A stretch of 44,256 nucleotides of DNA, taken from NCBI GenBank assembly GCA_002783405.1, contig PFGG01000014.1, positions 1 to 44,256 on the forward strand. The letters run 5' to 3'. The notes under the pieces were generated by a model that was not told where the DNA came from, ran no database searches, and saw only the letters and a list, made by a program, of their open reading frames with translations. The number at the start of each line of letters is the position of its first letter. Within the stretch, counting starts at the first letter, position 1. Positions 1-10,100 of the stretch are shown piece after piece. A program made the translations under genes and the position numbers. The DNA is from a bacterium (Candidatus Blackallbacteria) CG13_big_fil_rev_8_21_14_2_50_49_14 (GTDB lineage: Bacteria; Cyanobacteriota; Sericytochromatia; UBA7694).

Positions 1-2
1 AA

Positions 3-656
3 ATGGCAAATACCAATTTTCAGGCAGCCTTTGAAACCCTGAATACCACCCTGCGTTCAATTGCCGAACAGACCAAAGATTTGCCCGATGTGCAAAGCGC
101 TTTAAAAGCCACTGATGGTTCGATTTCCCGTGCTTTTTCAAATATTGAGTCGGTTCAGAATTTTTCAGTATCGGCCCAGGATATCGGCAGCAAGCTCAAC
201 CGCATTGCCGATAATAAACAGGCCCAGGCCACAGGGCGGGCCATGCCCTATGGCGGCATTGGCAGTGGCATTGGCGCCGTAGCTGGTGCCGCAATTGGTT
301 TCTTTGCCGGAGGTAAAAATATCAAATCCGCAGCCATTGGTGCGGGTGTGGGCATGGCCGCCTCTTTTGGCGTGGGAGCCTTGATTGGCCACAGCATTGA
401 TAAAAAATACCTGGGTGAAGCAGAAGGCTTGCGTCAGCTTTCCAATGAGGTCAAGAGCTATAACCCCGAAGCTGAAAAAGGCAAATTGATGAGTGAAACG
501 CAAAAAACCTATGGGGTTTTACTTGAGGCCCGTGAACACCATGACCTGGACAATGCACGGGTCAGTACCAATGAGTTGAATGCTGTTCAGGGCCGGGTCA
601 AACCGGTTGAAGCACAATCGGCTCGCATTCTCAATGCCTATCAGATGAAAGAATAA
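3..656 (+). CDS. Glycine-zipper protein, unknown function (217 aa)
   Basis: I do not recognise a family. The first 75 residues are polar and helical. Residues 84-129 form a long glycine zipper (GGIGSGIG, then GAVAGAAIG, then AAIGAGVG and GVGALIG) that could insert in or lie on a membrane as a helical hairpin. The last 85 residues are charged and helical. There is no signal peptide and no cysteine. The ATG lies at the third base of the window, so an upstream start cannot be excluded. A strong terminator follows, so the gene ends a transcript. Its architecture (helix, small-residue hydrophobic block, helix) resembles the N-terminal parts of the large proteins at 2872 and 4108, which suggests, without proof, that it belongs with them. 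Confidence 0.75.
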   Translation: MANTNFQAAFETLNTTLRSIAEQTKDLPDVQSALKATDGSISRAFSNIESVQNFSVSAQDIGSKLNRIADNKQAQATGRAMPYGGIGSGIGAVAGAAIGFFAGGKNIKSAAIGAGVGMAASFGVGALIGHSIDKKYLGEAEGLRQLSNEVKSYNPEAEKGKLMSETQKTYGVLLEAREHHDLDNARVSTNELNAVQGRVKPVEAQSARILNAYQMKE

Positions 657-670
657 GATTTGATTGAATT

Positions 671-708
671 CCAGAAAGCCGGATAAATTCCGGCTTTGCT
701 GGTTTTTT
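671..708 (+). terminator. Rho-independent terminator
   Basis: A perfect AAGCCGG/CCGGCTT stem with a 7-base loop is extended by an outer CCAG/CTGG pairing and followed directly by six T. It closes the transcript of the glycine-zipper gene that ends 14 bases upstream. Confidence 0.85.
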
Positions 709-797
709 GTGAGCCAGCACTCTGGCCCGTTCGCTAAAACTTTGCTTTAATGAATGCACGGCCTATCTACCCAAACGATGAACGAGGAGAGCCTCTC

Positions 798-1994
798 ATG
801 GCGCCAACCCCTAATCTCAAGCCTATTGCAGCACTGACTCTGACCTTGCTGGCAACTGCCTGTACCCCTTTTAAGCCTTCTGGAGATTTCAGCGATATCC
901 GTGGACGGATTGTGTCTCAATACTACAATGCCCCTTTGGCCAATGCGACAGTTTCGATTCCCGGCTTATCGACTTCAGTAAAAACCAATGACAAGGGTGA
1001 GTTTTATCTCAATGGTTTGCCCACCACCTGGATGGATGCCGAAATTACCCATCCTTCACATTTGCCTTTGAAGCGTCAGATCCATGTGGAGCCCTATGGT
1101 ACAAAATATCTTGAGATCTGGATGGATACGGTCGGTTCCAAACCCCAAGAAGTGCTTTTTGAACGTGAGTTTGACATCTGGAAAACCGATCTCTATGGTC
1201 AGAATCAAGTCAATCTGACCGGTTCACAAAACCGCAGACTTTACCGTACTTACCCGGTTTGGGCGCCTAAAAAAGATAAAATTGGCTATATCGCCTTTGA
1301 TTCTTCAACCCGTCTGACGGTTCAGGACGGCGTATGGACCATGCGCGCGGATGGTGCCATGCCCCGTCAAATGACTTCAGTCAATGAATCGGGTCGTGTG
1401 TATAATCTGGATTGGACGGCAGACGGCAATCAATTCGCCTTTATGCTCCAGGATCGCATTTATGTTTACAATCAACAGTTGGGAACCCTGCGGGGATTGA
1501 ATAATTTAATGGCAAGGGCTGCTACGTTTGGCACCTTTAACATGACGCCTTCCTGGACGCCAGATGGCAAACAGTTGGTTTTTTCAAACCATACTTCCAG
1601 TATTTCGGCTAATTTTCGTTTTGATCCCAATCAGCGTCAGGTCTTTATTATGGACAGCCAGGGCGGAAATCAGCGTCCTTTAACCCGTGATGGGGACAAT
1701 TATGGGGCTGTGGTTTCTCACGATGGTCGCAAAATTGCATATATCTCTACCGTGAGTGGTCAACCTGAAATTTGGATCATGGACATCGACGGAACCAATC
1801 CCCGTCAGATATCGTATCTGCGTTCGCAACGCCTTGAGGCCTTGCATTGGAGCCAGGATGATCAACGGATTCTTTTCAATTCAGATTATATGCAGCACTA
1901 TAAATCCCGTCAGCCCCAAGAGCTTTGGGTGATTGAAACGGATGGGCGGAATTTGCATATGATCAGCAATGATGCCTTGCATGGGGACAACTGA
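798..1994 (+). CDS. Lipoprotein with carboxypeptidase-regulatory-like domain and TolB-like beta-propeller
   Basis: About 398 residues. The start is placed at ATG 798 rather than ATG 750. It is preceded by a GAGGAGAG ribosome site and gives a clean lipoprotein signal (hydrophobic stretch, then LLATAC with the lipidated cysteine). After the signal, a roughly 75-residue segment (RGRIVSQYYNAPLANATVSI, then TNDKGEFYLNGLP) matches carboxypeptidase regulatory-like or transthyretin-fold domains. The remainder holds repeated PD40/WD40-like propeller blades, with motifs such as PVWAPKKDKIGYIAF, SWTPDGKQLVFS and DGRKIAYIS, as in TolB-type propellers. It is probably an envelope-anchored binding or sensing protein. 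No catalytic residues are evident. The gene stands alone between two terminators. Confidence 0.85.
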   Translation: MAPTPNLKPIAALTLTLLATACTPFKPSGDFSDIRGRIVSQYYNAPLANATVSIPGLSTSVKTNDKGEFYLNGLPTTWMDAEITHPSHLPLKRQIHVEPYGTKYLEIWMDTVGSKPQEVLFEREFDIWKTDLYGQNQVNLTGSQNRRLYRTYPVWAPKKDKIGYIAFDSSTRLTVQDGVWTMRADGAMPRQMTSVNESGRVYNLDWTADGNQFAFMLQDRIYVYNQQLGTLRGLNNLMARAATFGTFNMTPSWTPDGKQLVFSNHTSSISANFRFDPNQRQVFIMDSQGGNQRPLTRDGDNYGAVVSHDGRKIAYISTVSGQPEIWIMDIDGTNPRQISYLRSQRLEALHWSQDDQRILFNSDYMQHYKSRQPQELWVIETDGRNLHMISNDALHGDN

Positions 1995-2015
1995 CCCCAG
2001 TCTCTTGCATAAAAT

Positions 2016-2057
2016 ATTGTAAAAGCCCCAAACTGAACGTATTGGGGCTTTTACAAT
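2016..2057. terminator. Bidirectional terminator between convergent genes
   Basis: A perfect 16-bp inverted repeat (arms 2016-2031 and 2042-2057, ATTGTAAAAGCCCCAA and its complement) has a 10-base loop. It lies between the ends of the + strand propeller lipoprotein and the minus strand HIT gene. The A/T-rich stem base supplies U residues in either direction. Confidence 0.8.
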
Positions 2058-2114
2058 AGGCAGTATTTGGAGCAAAGTCTTCCTCCTAAGTCTTTGCTGT
2101 TTGCGCAAGAATGC

Positions 2115-2609
2115 TTAGGGCGTATTTTCAAATGCTTTTTGAAATTTTTCCTGCATCAGATGGGGGTCTTCTACCACGATATGGGTATGGGCCAAGGTGG
2201 CCATGAAGCCGTGTTCATTGCGGTAGCGGGGAACAATATGCATATGCAGGTGGGCAATGCTGCCGCCACCAATTTCACCCAGATTATAGCCCAGGTTAAA
2301 ACCGCCGGCAGGATAAATCTGGCGAATAATTTTCAGACATTTTTTTTGCAGATGATGCAAATGCAAAGCTTCTTGATCGGTCAGCTCATCAGGCCATTCT
2401 ACATGGCGTAAAGGCACAATCATCAGGTGACCGGGGTTATAGGGGTAGAGATTGAGTGAGATTAAAAAATCTTGGTCACGGTAAACTTCGAGATTTGCAA
2501 CCTCTGGGTTGCGATCTCTGACCGCACAAAGGATACAAGGCACATCTGGGCGTTTGCCGCGCACATAATCCAGTTTATTCGAGGCGAAAAGATGGTTGCG
2601 TTCGATCAT
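2115..2609 (-). CDS. HIT-family hydrolase/AP4A phosphorylase-like
   Basis: 164 residues, normal for the family. The histidine triad is at H120, H122 and H124 (HLHMHIVPR), preceded by the usual NPGHLMIVP and GFNLGYNLG segments. An N-terminal CxxC (C25, C28) could contribute to zinc binding, as in several HIT proteins. The long C-terminal part (FMATLAHTHIV) is like that of the AP4A phosphorylase/hydrolase branch (Rv2613c-like) rather than short HINT proteins. By family, it would split dinucleoside polyphosphates or nucleotidyl adducts in the cytoplasm. The substrate cannot be decided from sequence. It is a single gene, transcribed convergently with the propeller lipoprotein. Confidence 0.9.
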   Translation of the reverse strand: MIERNHLFASNKLDYVRGKRPDVPCILCAVRDRNPEVANLEVYRDQDFLISLNLYPYNPGHLMIVPLRHVEWPDELTDQEALHLHHLQKKCLKIIRQIYPAGGFNLGYNLGEIGGGSIAHLHMHIVPRYRNEHGFMATLAHTHIVVEDPHLMQEKFQKAFENTP

Positions 2610-2736
2610 GGGCTCATTTTAGCACAGCCTTGTTTTTCAAAAAAGCAGACCCTGAGATTGCATAAAAAGAGATCGCTTTTGGGTATATACAAAACAGTGC
2701 GTGTTTTTCTCATGGTTTTTTGACTCAAATTTTTGA

Positions 2737-2782
2737 TTTTGTACTAAAGAACTGTTAAGTGTTTGTTTAGTCTGGTACAAAA
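2737..2782. promoter_or_regulatory. Inverted repeat in divergent intergenic region
   Basis: The 262 bases between the HIT gene and the 395-aa gene are A/T-rich and must drive both. They contain an 8-bp inverted repeat, TTTTGTAC (2737-2744) and GTACAAAA (2775-2782), spaced 30 bases apart. A TTGACT box at 2720 has only a poor -10 partner. A TATATT at about 2820 could be a -10 for the + strand cluster. I could not settle on a promoter. Confidence 0.3.
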
Positions 2783-2871
2783 CAAGCTGTTTGAACCGAT
2801 ATACGACGTGGGAAAAACTATATTGATGCCACTTTCTGATGGAAAGAACTGAACGGAGGATTTTCTAGAAA

Positions 2872-4059
2872 ATGAGTTTTATGTCCTTTGATTATGCAAT
2901 GCGTGCCTCGGATGCTGCCCTTCAGATGCAGCAAGGAATGTCCCAGAATATCCGTGACTCAAATTCAAAGGTGGCGGATGTAGGCAAACGCAATGCCACC
3001 AGTAAAGATCAGCTCGTTCGTCAGAAGATTCAGGCTGAATATGATATGAGCAGTGCCAATATCAAAGCCTGGAAAGCCGGTAAGCTGCACCAACTGGCTG
3101 AGGAACGCCAGAAATTTGCCTCAGCGGCAGCCGCTTTGGTGGGCATTGGCCATTTGGCCGGTGGCATGATTGATGGCATCAAAGATTTGAGCGAGCATTT
3201 CAAGAATGATGGCGCCAAGGTGCCCCAGGCTCCTGAGTCTGAACAGATGACTGTGGGCGCAGATGCCGTTGCCAATGGGCAGGTGAGCGCCTTTAAAATT
3301 GCCTCTGGAGATGGCCCCAGCGAACAGGGAGCTGTGGTTGCTTTCGATGCGAAAAAAGGCAATTTCAGTGCCTTCAGAATGAATACCACCACAGGCGCTG
3401 TAGACAAGTTTCAGAATATGAACATGTCTGAAATGGCGACTTTGATTCGCGACCGCACCAAGGATTCTGCAGACCCCAAGGATAAGGCTTTGGCTGGCAT
3501 GATTCAGGATGGCCCCCCTGTCATGTTTAAACCCGAGTTTCTCGAGAAGAAAGAAGACGGGCACTATGAATTGGGTGGAGAATTGCAGGCTGCTTTGTTT
3601 GGTGCAACCGAAAAGACGGGGCATCCAGAATATGGTCAGGGCTTCTTTGCCAAAGACAATGGCGAAGCTGCGATTGGGGGAGTCTTAGAGCGGGGAGCCG
3701 CTATTTCACCTGGTTATCAGGCTACTTCCCGTTCTGTTATGGAAGTTTTGGGCACGGAAAAAGTTCAAGGTGCTTTGGGCATTAATTCTGAAACCGTTGG
3801 AAAAACCCAGGCAGGCATGGAAAAGTCTGGCTTGTTGACCGGTGGTTTTATGAGTGGTGCCGGAGCCGTGTTTTCAAAAGCGATTTTCAAACCACTCAGC
3901 ACCTCTTTGGGGCCCTTCATGGCCATGGCCAAGGTCGCCAAAGAGTATGAAGAAGAAGCCAAGGCCAAAAAAGTAGAATATGAATCGGCCAAACAACAGG
4001 CCGCCGCAGCGATGAAGCGTCTCAAGCAGATCGAAGCAGAACTTGCTGCCGGCTATTAA
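2872..4059 (+). CDS. Cysteine-free helical protein, first gene of the giant-protein cluster (395 aa)
   Basis: No recognised family. The start is supported by GGAGGA 11 bases upstream. Residues 1-80 are polar and helical and rich in Gln, Ser and Lys. Residues 82-104 are hydrophobic with small residues (ASAAAALVGIGHLAGGMI). The middle is mixed, possibly a globular fold of beta strands. The last 49 residues (EYEEEAKAKKVEYESAKQ onward) are a charged coiled coil. No signal peptide and no cysteine. The layout of N-terminal helix, hydrophobic block and C-terminal coiled coil recurs in the much larger protein encoded 48 bases downstream. That layout is reminiscent of translocator-like proteins of secretion systems, but this is an analogy, not homology. 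Confidence 0.8.
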   Translation: MSFMSFDYAMRASDAALQMQQGMSQNIRDSNSKVADVGKRNATSKDQLVRQKIQAEYDMSSANIKAWKAGKLHQLAEERQKFASAAAALVGIGHLAGGMIDGIKDLSEHFKNDGAKVPQAPESEQMTVGADAVANGQVSAFKIASGDGPSEQGAVVAFDAKKGNFSAFRMNTTTGAVDKFQNMNMSEMATLIRDRTKDSADPKDKALAGMIQDGPPVMFKPEFLEKKEDGHYELGGELQAALFGATEKTGHPEYGQGFFAKDNGEAAIGGVLERGAAISPGYQATSRSVMEVLGTEKVQGALGINSETVGKTQAGMEKSGLLTGGFMSGAGAVFSKAIFKPLSTSLGPFMAMAKVAKEYEEEAKAKKVEYESAKQQAAAAMKRLKQIEAELAAGY

Positions 4060-4107
4060 GTTTTTAGAGTCATTGGATTACCAATCAGAGGGAAGGATTG
4101 AGACCTT

Positions 4108-7100
4108 ATGAATATCCGTATGTATACCGCTGCCCGGGAGGCTACGACCAAAGCCCGGAACGTGGCCAGCGCAATTCAGCAGGCCCAGCGTCAGGTCAAT
4201 GACGACAACAAAGATATTTCTGCCAAGATTGATAAAAATCAGCAGTCTCGTGATAAGAAAAAAGCTGAGCAGGAATTGAAGTCTGCTGCCATTCAAAAAT
4301 CTTTGGCTCAAAAACAGCTGAACCTGACACAATTACAAGCCGCTGTTTCTACAATCGTGGCTGTGGCCAATATTGTAGGCGCGGCCGTGAATATGGTGCA
4401 AAAAATCAACGGAACCCAAAAGCCAGAACCTAAAGATGGCGAAGGCGGCAAGCCTGAAAAGGGTGGCAAACCTGAAAAGGGTGGCAAACCTGAAAAGGGT
4501 GGCAAACCTGAAAAGGGTGGCAAACCTGAAAAGGGTGGCAAGCCTGAAAAGGGTGGCAAGCCTGAAAAGGGCGGCAAGCCTGAAAAGGGCGGCAAGCCTG
4601 AAAAAACGGGTACCAACGCGGGCAATGATAAAAATGTTGGTAATTCCGATAATACCAACAAAGGCAATACAAAGGTTGAAGACCCCAAAACGGATCCCAA
4701 AACGGACCCCAAAACTACGACAAATGTGGGCAATGTAGGCTCTACGACTCCTGGAACAGAAGGCAAGCCTGCTGACCTGAAAGATCTAAAAGGCCTTGAA
4801 AAAGGGGCTGGTTTCAAGAATGAGTTTGGCGGTGGCCAAGAAGGAAAATCAGCAAACGTTGAAAAATTACAAGGCACCCTGAATCAAGTTGGCGCCAAAG
4901 ATGGCGATGGCAAAGCTTTGGCTGTCGATGGCAAATTCGGAGATAAAACTGAAGCGGCTGTTAAAGATTTCCAACAAAAAAATGGTTTGATTGATGACAA
5001 AGGCAAAGCCTTGGTTGAAGGTGTTCAAGCTGGGAAACTCGATGATGTAACTCTGGGTAAGCTGGAAGAAGCTGCCGGAACCAAGAGTACCAAAGGTAGC
5101 GAAGAAACCGGTAAAAAGGGTGGTACCGAAGAAACCGGTAAAAAGGGCAGTACCGAAGAAACGGGTAAAAAAGACGGTACTGAAGAAACCGGTAAAAAGG
5201 GCGGTACCGAAGAAACGGGTAAAAAAGACGGTACTGAAGAAACCGGTAAAAAGGGTGGTACCGAAGAAACAGGCAAAAAAGAGGGCAATCCTGAAGTTGC
5301 TAAGCCTGAGGGTGAGAAAAAAGGTGGCATTCTTGGCAAGCTGAAAGAATATTTTGGTGTGGGCTTGAATGACGATCAAAAATCCGCTCGTGCAGATAAA
5401 AAGGCGCAGATGGCCGAATTGCGCAAAATGATAGAAGCACTGATGGAAGCTTTGGGCTTCCAAAAAGCGACAGGTGGCATGTTGGCCAAGATTGGTGGAC
5501 AGCTCAAATCTTTGGGCGAGCTGGTGACCACAGGTGAATACAATATGCGCGATGAAAATGGCAAAGTCATGAAAGACGAGAATGGCAAAGTCATGCGCGG
5601 AGAAGCCAATGGGATTGGTAAAGCCATTCAGAAGAGTGTTGGTGAACCCTTGGCTAAGGCCGGTAAATTAGCCACCCAGGCTGTTGCTGGGGCGGTTGGA
5701 ACGGTGGTAACAGGGGCTGCCCTTGTGGCAACTAGCGCGGTGGCTGCTGCTGGCACTGCTATTGGTGGTGGGATTTTGGCTGCTTCAGAAAAAGGAGCTA
5801 ATGCCTTGGGGGCTGATGGTAAAGAGACCGCCGGAGACGCTACAAGCTCTTCCTTTAATCAAATTGGGAGTGCTTTTAAAGGTTTTGTCGGGGGAGGAGA
5901 TAAGACCTCTGGGGATTCTTCTCAAGGAACTCCATCAGGCGGAAACCCTGAGGCTTTGAACAAAGCCGTGGCAGATTTGCCCCAAGGAGGGAATTTTACT
6001 GAGGCCGATGCTCAAAAATTCCAGCAGGCAGCTCAGAAATCGTTTGAAGGCGCGACGATTACCGGCCAAAATGGAGAAACACGTCAACTGAGTAGTCAAG
6101 AGATTGGACAGCGAGCCAATTCGATTTTAGCGGGTTCAGCTCTTAAAAGCCTTGATGGAGCACAGGTCTCGGCGAATGAAGATGGCTCTTTGAAAGTTAC
6201 AGTTGGCGATAAGTCTTTGAATCTCAGCCAGGATTTGGTCAATGAACTGGCAAAAGGTGGAGCCGCCACGCAAAATGCCTTGGCTACGGTTCAAAATGCT
6301 TTGGGCAATGTTGCCTCCACTACAGGTACAACACCTGCTCCTACCGCCAGTTTGGGCTTAGAGGGCGGGCAAGCTGTTTTGAGCCAGGGAGACAAGAAGC
6401 AGAATGTTTCTTTGGGCAGTGGCGGATTGATTCCTGTTTCTGATCCGAAAACTGTGACAGGTGGTCAAGCAGTTGAATCCGGAAATGATACGGGCAAACA
6501 GATTGCTGCTCTTAAAGCGGCTGGCCTGGATGTCAAACAAGAAGGTGGAAAAATTACCCTCGGTGGCAAGGAGATTTCTTCTGCCCAGGTGGGTGCTCTT
6601 GCCGGCTTGGCGGCTCAAGGGGTTGACCTGAGCAAAGCAAACCTGTCGGTAGGTGACAATGGCTCACTTTCAGCTGATCTGAAAGCTTTGACGCTGAATG
6701 TGGGCGCTGATGGCGGATTGACGGCGAAAATAGGCGACAAATCAGGAGCTGTTACAGCCAATCAAATTGGTGCGCTTGCCAAGCTTCAAGGGGAAGGGGC
6801 CAGCCTGAATGGTCTTTCTATTGGTGAAAATGGCGCACTGAATTTGAATCTGGGCCAAGGCAAAACGGCTTCATTGGATAAAGATGGCAATGCGACCATT
6901 GGCGGTGAGAAAGTTAATGGCGCGCAGATTGGCGCAGTTCAAAAACTTGCGGCTTCAGGTGTTGATATCTCCAGCGTGAAGGGCGCCACATTGAGTGTGG
7001 GGGGAATAAGCGCTTCGATTGATGAAAAGGGCAAGGTTTCTGTTGGCGGCGCTGAGGCTCAGAGTGTTGAAAAAGCTGCAGGTCAATTGAGTGCTTTGGG

Positions 7101-10100
7101 TTCTGTCAAATCGACAGACGGTGCGAAAGCAAATGATGCCCAACTGAAGGTCTTGGGCGCCTTGGGCGATGCCGGTAAAGAGGCGACCATTGGCAAAGAT
7201 GGTTCGATTACCCTCAAAAATGGTGCCAAATTAGGCGCTGAGGCTGTCAATGCTTTGGCGGGTGGTATTGATGCCAATGGCAAGGGCTTGGGAACTGCCA
7301 AGGCTGTCTTGGGACTGGTGGCCAATCAAGGCGTCAGTATCGACAAGCTTGACCTGGGTACGCTTAAAAATGCAGGTGAATCTGGCAGCAATATCAGCCT
7401 GGTCACCAATAACCCGGATGGAACCAGCAATTCAATCAATCTGGACGCTGCATCTGTTAAGGCCTTGGGTGAAGGCGGCGCGCGTGGTGGGTCTGTTGCT
7501 GAGGCTGTTAAAGCAGCTTCTGTTCTTTCCTCTGCTTTCAAAGGCGCAACAGGAACCGATACCGGCAACCGTTCAGCCAATATTTCCTTTGATGCTTCTC
7601 AGGCTTCTGCAGGCAATAATGGTATCAACCTCTCCTTTGCCGGGCAAAATGTTGATAACGCAGCCGTCAAAGGGCTGGCCAATGGCGGCCAGGGAGCTTT
7701 TGCCGCTGTGGCAGGTTTGGCCAGTGCGCTCAGTTCTGGCGAAAACCCCGTACTCAAGGGAGATCAGGCGAAAAACTTTACTGCACTTGCGCTGGTAACG
7801 GCAGCGGGTCTTGAAAATGCCAAGGTGAACAGCGATGGGGGTATTTCAGGAACCGTTGGCGGACAAGATGTAACGCTTGATGCTGATGCGGTCAAGAATC
7901 TTACCAATACGGCTGCCCTGGGCTTTCTCAAAGGCGTTGGCGCGGCTGGACAAGTGGGTGCCAGTACGCTGGGTACGCTGGGCAATATTGCCGCAAATAT
8001 TTTGACTTTGGGGCAGGCCGATCTCACGTCAGGGGGCGCTCAAGGTTCTGTTGATGACCGTTCTGTTTTCAATACGGTCAGAGACAATGCCAATACCCCT
8101 GCCAATCAGATTTTGGCAAATCTTAGCAATGTTAAAGGTCAACAGGAATCAGGCCGGAATGTTGCGGGTACCCATGTCGGCGTGAATGGCATCAGCAATC
8201 AAGGGGGCAATGGTACGCCTGCGCCCACGGTTGCAAACAGTCTTGCCAGTTTGGGCACCGGTGGTGTGAATTTTGCTGCGACCTCAGATAATGGCAAACC
8301 CAAGAGTGTTTTGGGTGGATTGTTCGGGGGAGTTAGCGGTACGGCCAAAGATCTGGCTGGTAGCGTCTCCGGTGGTGTCAACCCCTTGGTTGGGCTCTTT
8401 ACTGGGGATAACCGCAATGCTTCAGATGCCAAAAATGTCCCCAATTCTTTGGCTGAACGTGCGACGGACGCGATCGTCAAAGATATTAAGGGCAATAAAG
8501 GCTTGCAAGAAGCCTTGGCCAGTGGTGATAAAACCAAAGCGGTTTCTGCTTTGGTGGGATTAGGGATCAGCACTGAAGACGCGAATAAAATCGTAACTTC
8601 CTCACAAAGTGGAGATGGCGATACGCCTACTTTGTCTCTGAATAGCCGTGCTTTAAACAAAGCGGTTTCTGCTCAGGTTTCAGTGACTTCCAGCGTCGGG
8701 CCTCAAGGCACGACATTTGCTGCACAGCGGACCGATGCCAAAGGCGTTACCAGTAGCAATCTGTCTAATGGAAATGCCATAGGCAATGTAACCGTGGGGG
8801 GTAACAATGGCTCTGGCAATCTGCAAGCTTCGGGTGCTGGTCAAGGCATTGCCAGTGGCGGTGATAATAATCGCCGCGAAGCCGTGGCTGATGCTCTGAA
8901 CAGTGTCTTACGTAACTCCGAAACCAGTCGTGGTTCCTCGAAAATTGGACCCCGTGTCAGCTCTGGCGATATTCAGTTAGATGGCAGTGGCAATATTGCC
9001 AGTATTAAGGTCGGGGGAAAATCGTTGACCCTGGATCAATTCGCACAGCAATATGGTCAGGGTCGTAGTTTATCGCAGGCTCAGGTCACCGATCTTGCCA
9101 AGAGTTTGAAAGGTGCAGGTAACCAGGCGATTCAGCAGGCCAACGCCGAGTTTGCTGGTGGTGGTAAAGACAATAAAATTGGCAAAGCTGCCCAGCAGGC
9201 GCTTGCAAGTTTTGCTGCTGCTGGAGTAGATACCAAGAACGCCCAGGTCTCTTATGGGGCTGATGGCAATGCGACGATTACTTTGGCTGACGGCAAGTCC
9301 ATTGGCGTGAACCAAAACGGTGAGCTCTTTGGGGTCAATACCGGCTCAAATGGTCAAGCCACGGGCATCAATCCCAATCAACAACTGACCAATACCTCCG
9401 GAGGAAAATCAGGAATTGTCACTGGAAAACAGAGTGATTTACTGTCCTTCTTTGGCGGTGATCAGGCCAAATTGGATAAATTCTCTGCCAATCAGGACAA
9501 AGCCAATGAATTGAAAGGTCAGTTAGACAGTGCCTTTAACCAGAGCCTTTTCAGTGGCAGAAAAGGTGGCGATGCCTTTGGTGCCGCACTGTTTGGAATT
9601 CTCACGCTGGGCTTGGGCGAAGCGGCTTTGCGTTTAGGAGCCAATCAAAAAGCTTCGAATGTCAGTTTCAGTTACGATGAGCAGGGCAATATCAGTGGCG
9701 CTCAGGTTGATTTTGATAAAGGCAGCAAGCTGAGTTTGGGCTATAACGCCCAAACGGGTCAATACAATGTACAGAGTTACCAGGCTGGCGGTGCAGATAA
9801 CAGTCGCGGCTTGGTTAATTTCCTGAACAACCAGCGCGATGCGAAAATTCAATCTACCTTGGGCAATCTGCCGGGTGTCACCATTCGCAGTATTGAAAAC
9901 AAGGACAATCCCAATTTGCCCCTGTCGGATCCCCGCCAGGGCAGTCCCCGACCTGATAAAAATGCCTATAACGATGGCTTTGCTCAAGAGTCGAATGTCA
10001 ATCTGACGGTGGATGGCCAAGACTTCAGAATTCAGGTGGATTACGATCGCAATGGCGGTACGTTTGTCAATCTGGATGGTTTGAATGATAGCCAGAAGGC

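Noticed and set aside
4308-4877. Long open frames on the minus strand opposite the GGKPEK array
   Set aside because: They are an effect of the repeat composition: no ribosome site, no family match, and the opposite strand codes the domain-bearing giant protein.
4444-5283. Tandem 18- and 27-bp repeats as a CRISPR array
   Set aside because: Units are contiguous, without spacers, and stay in frame as coding sequence.
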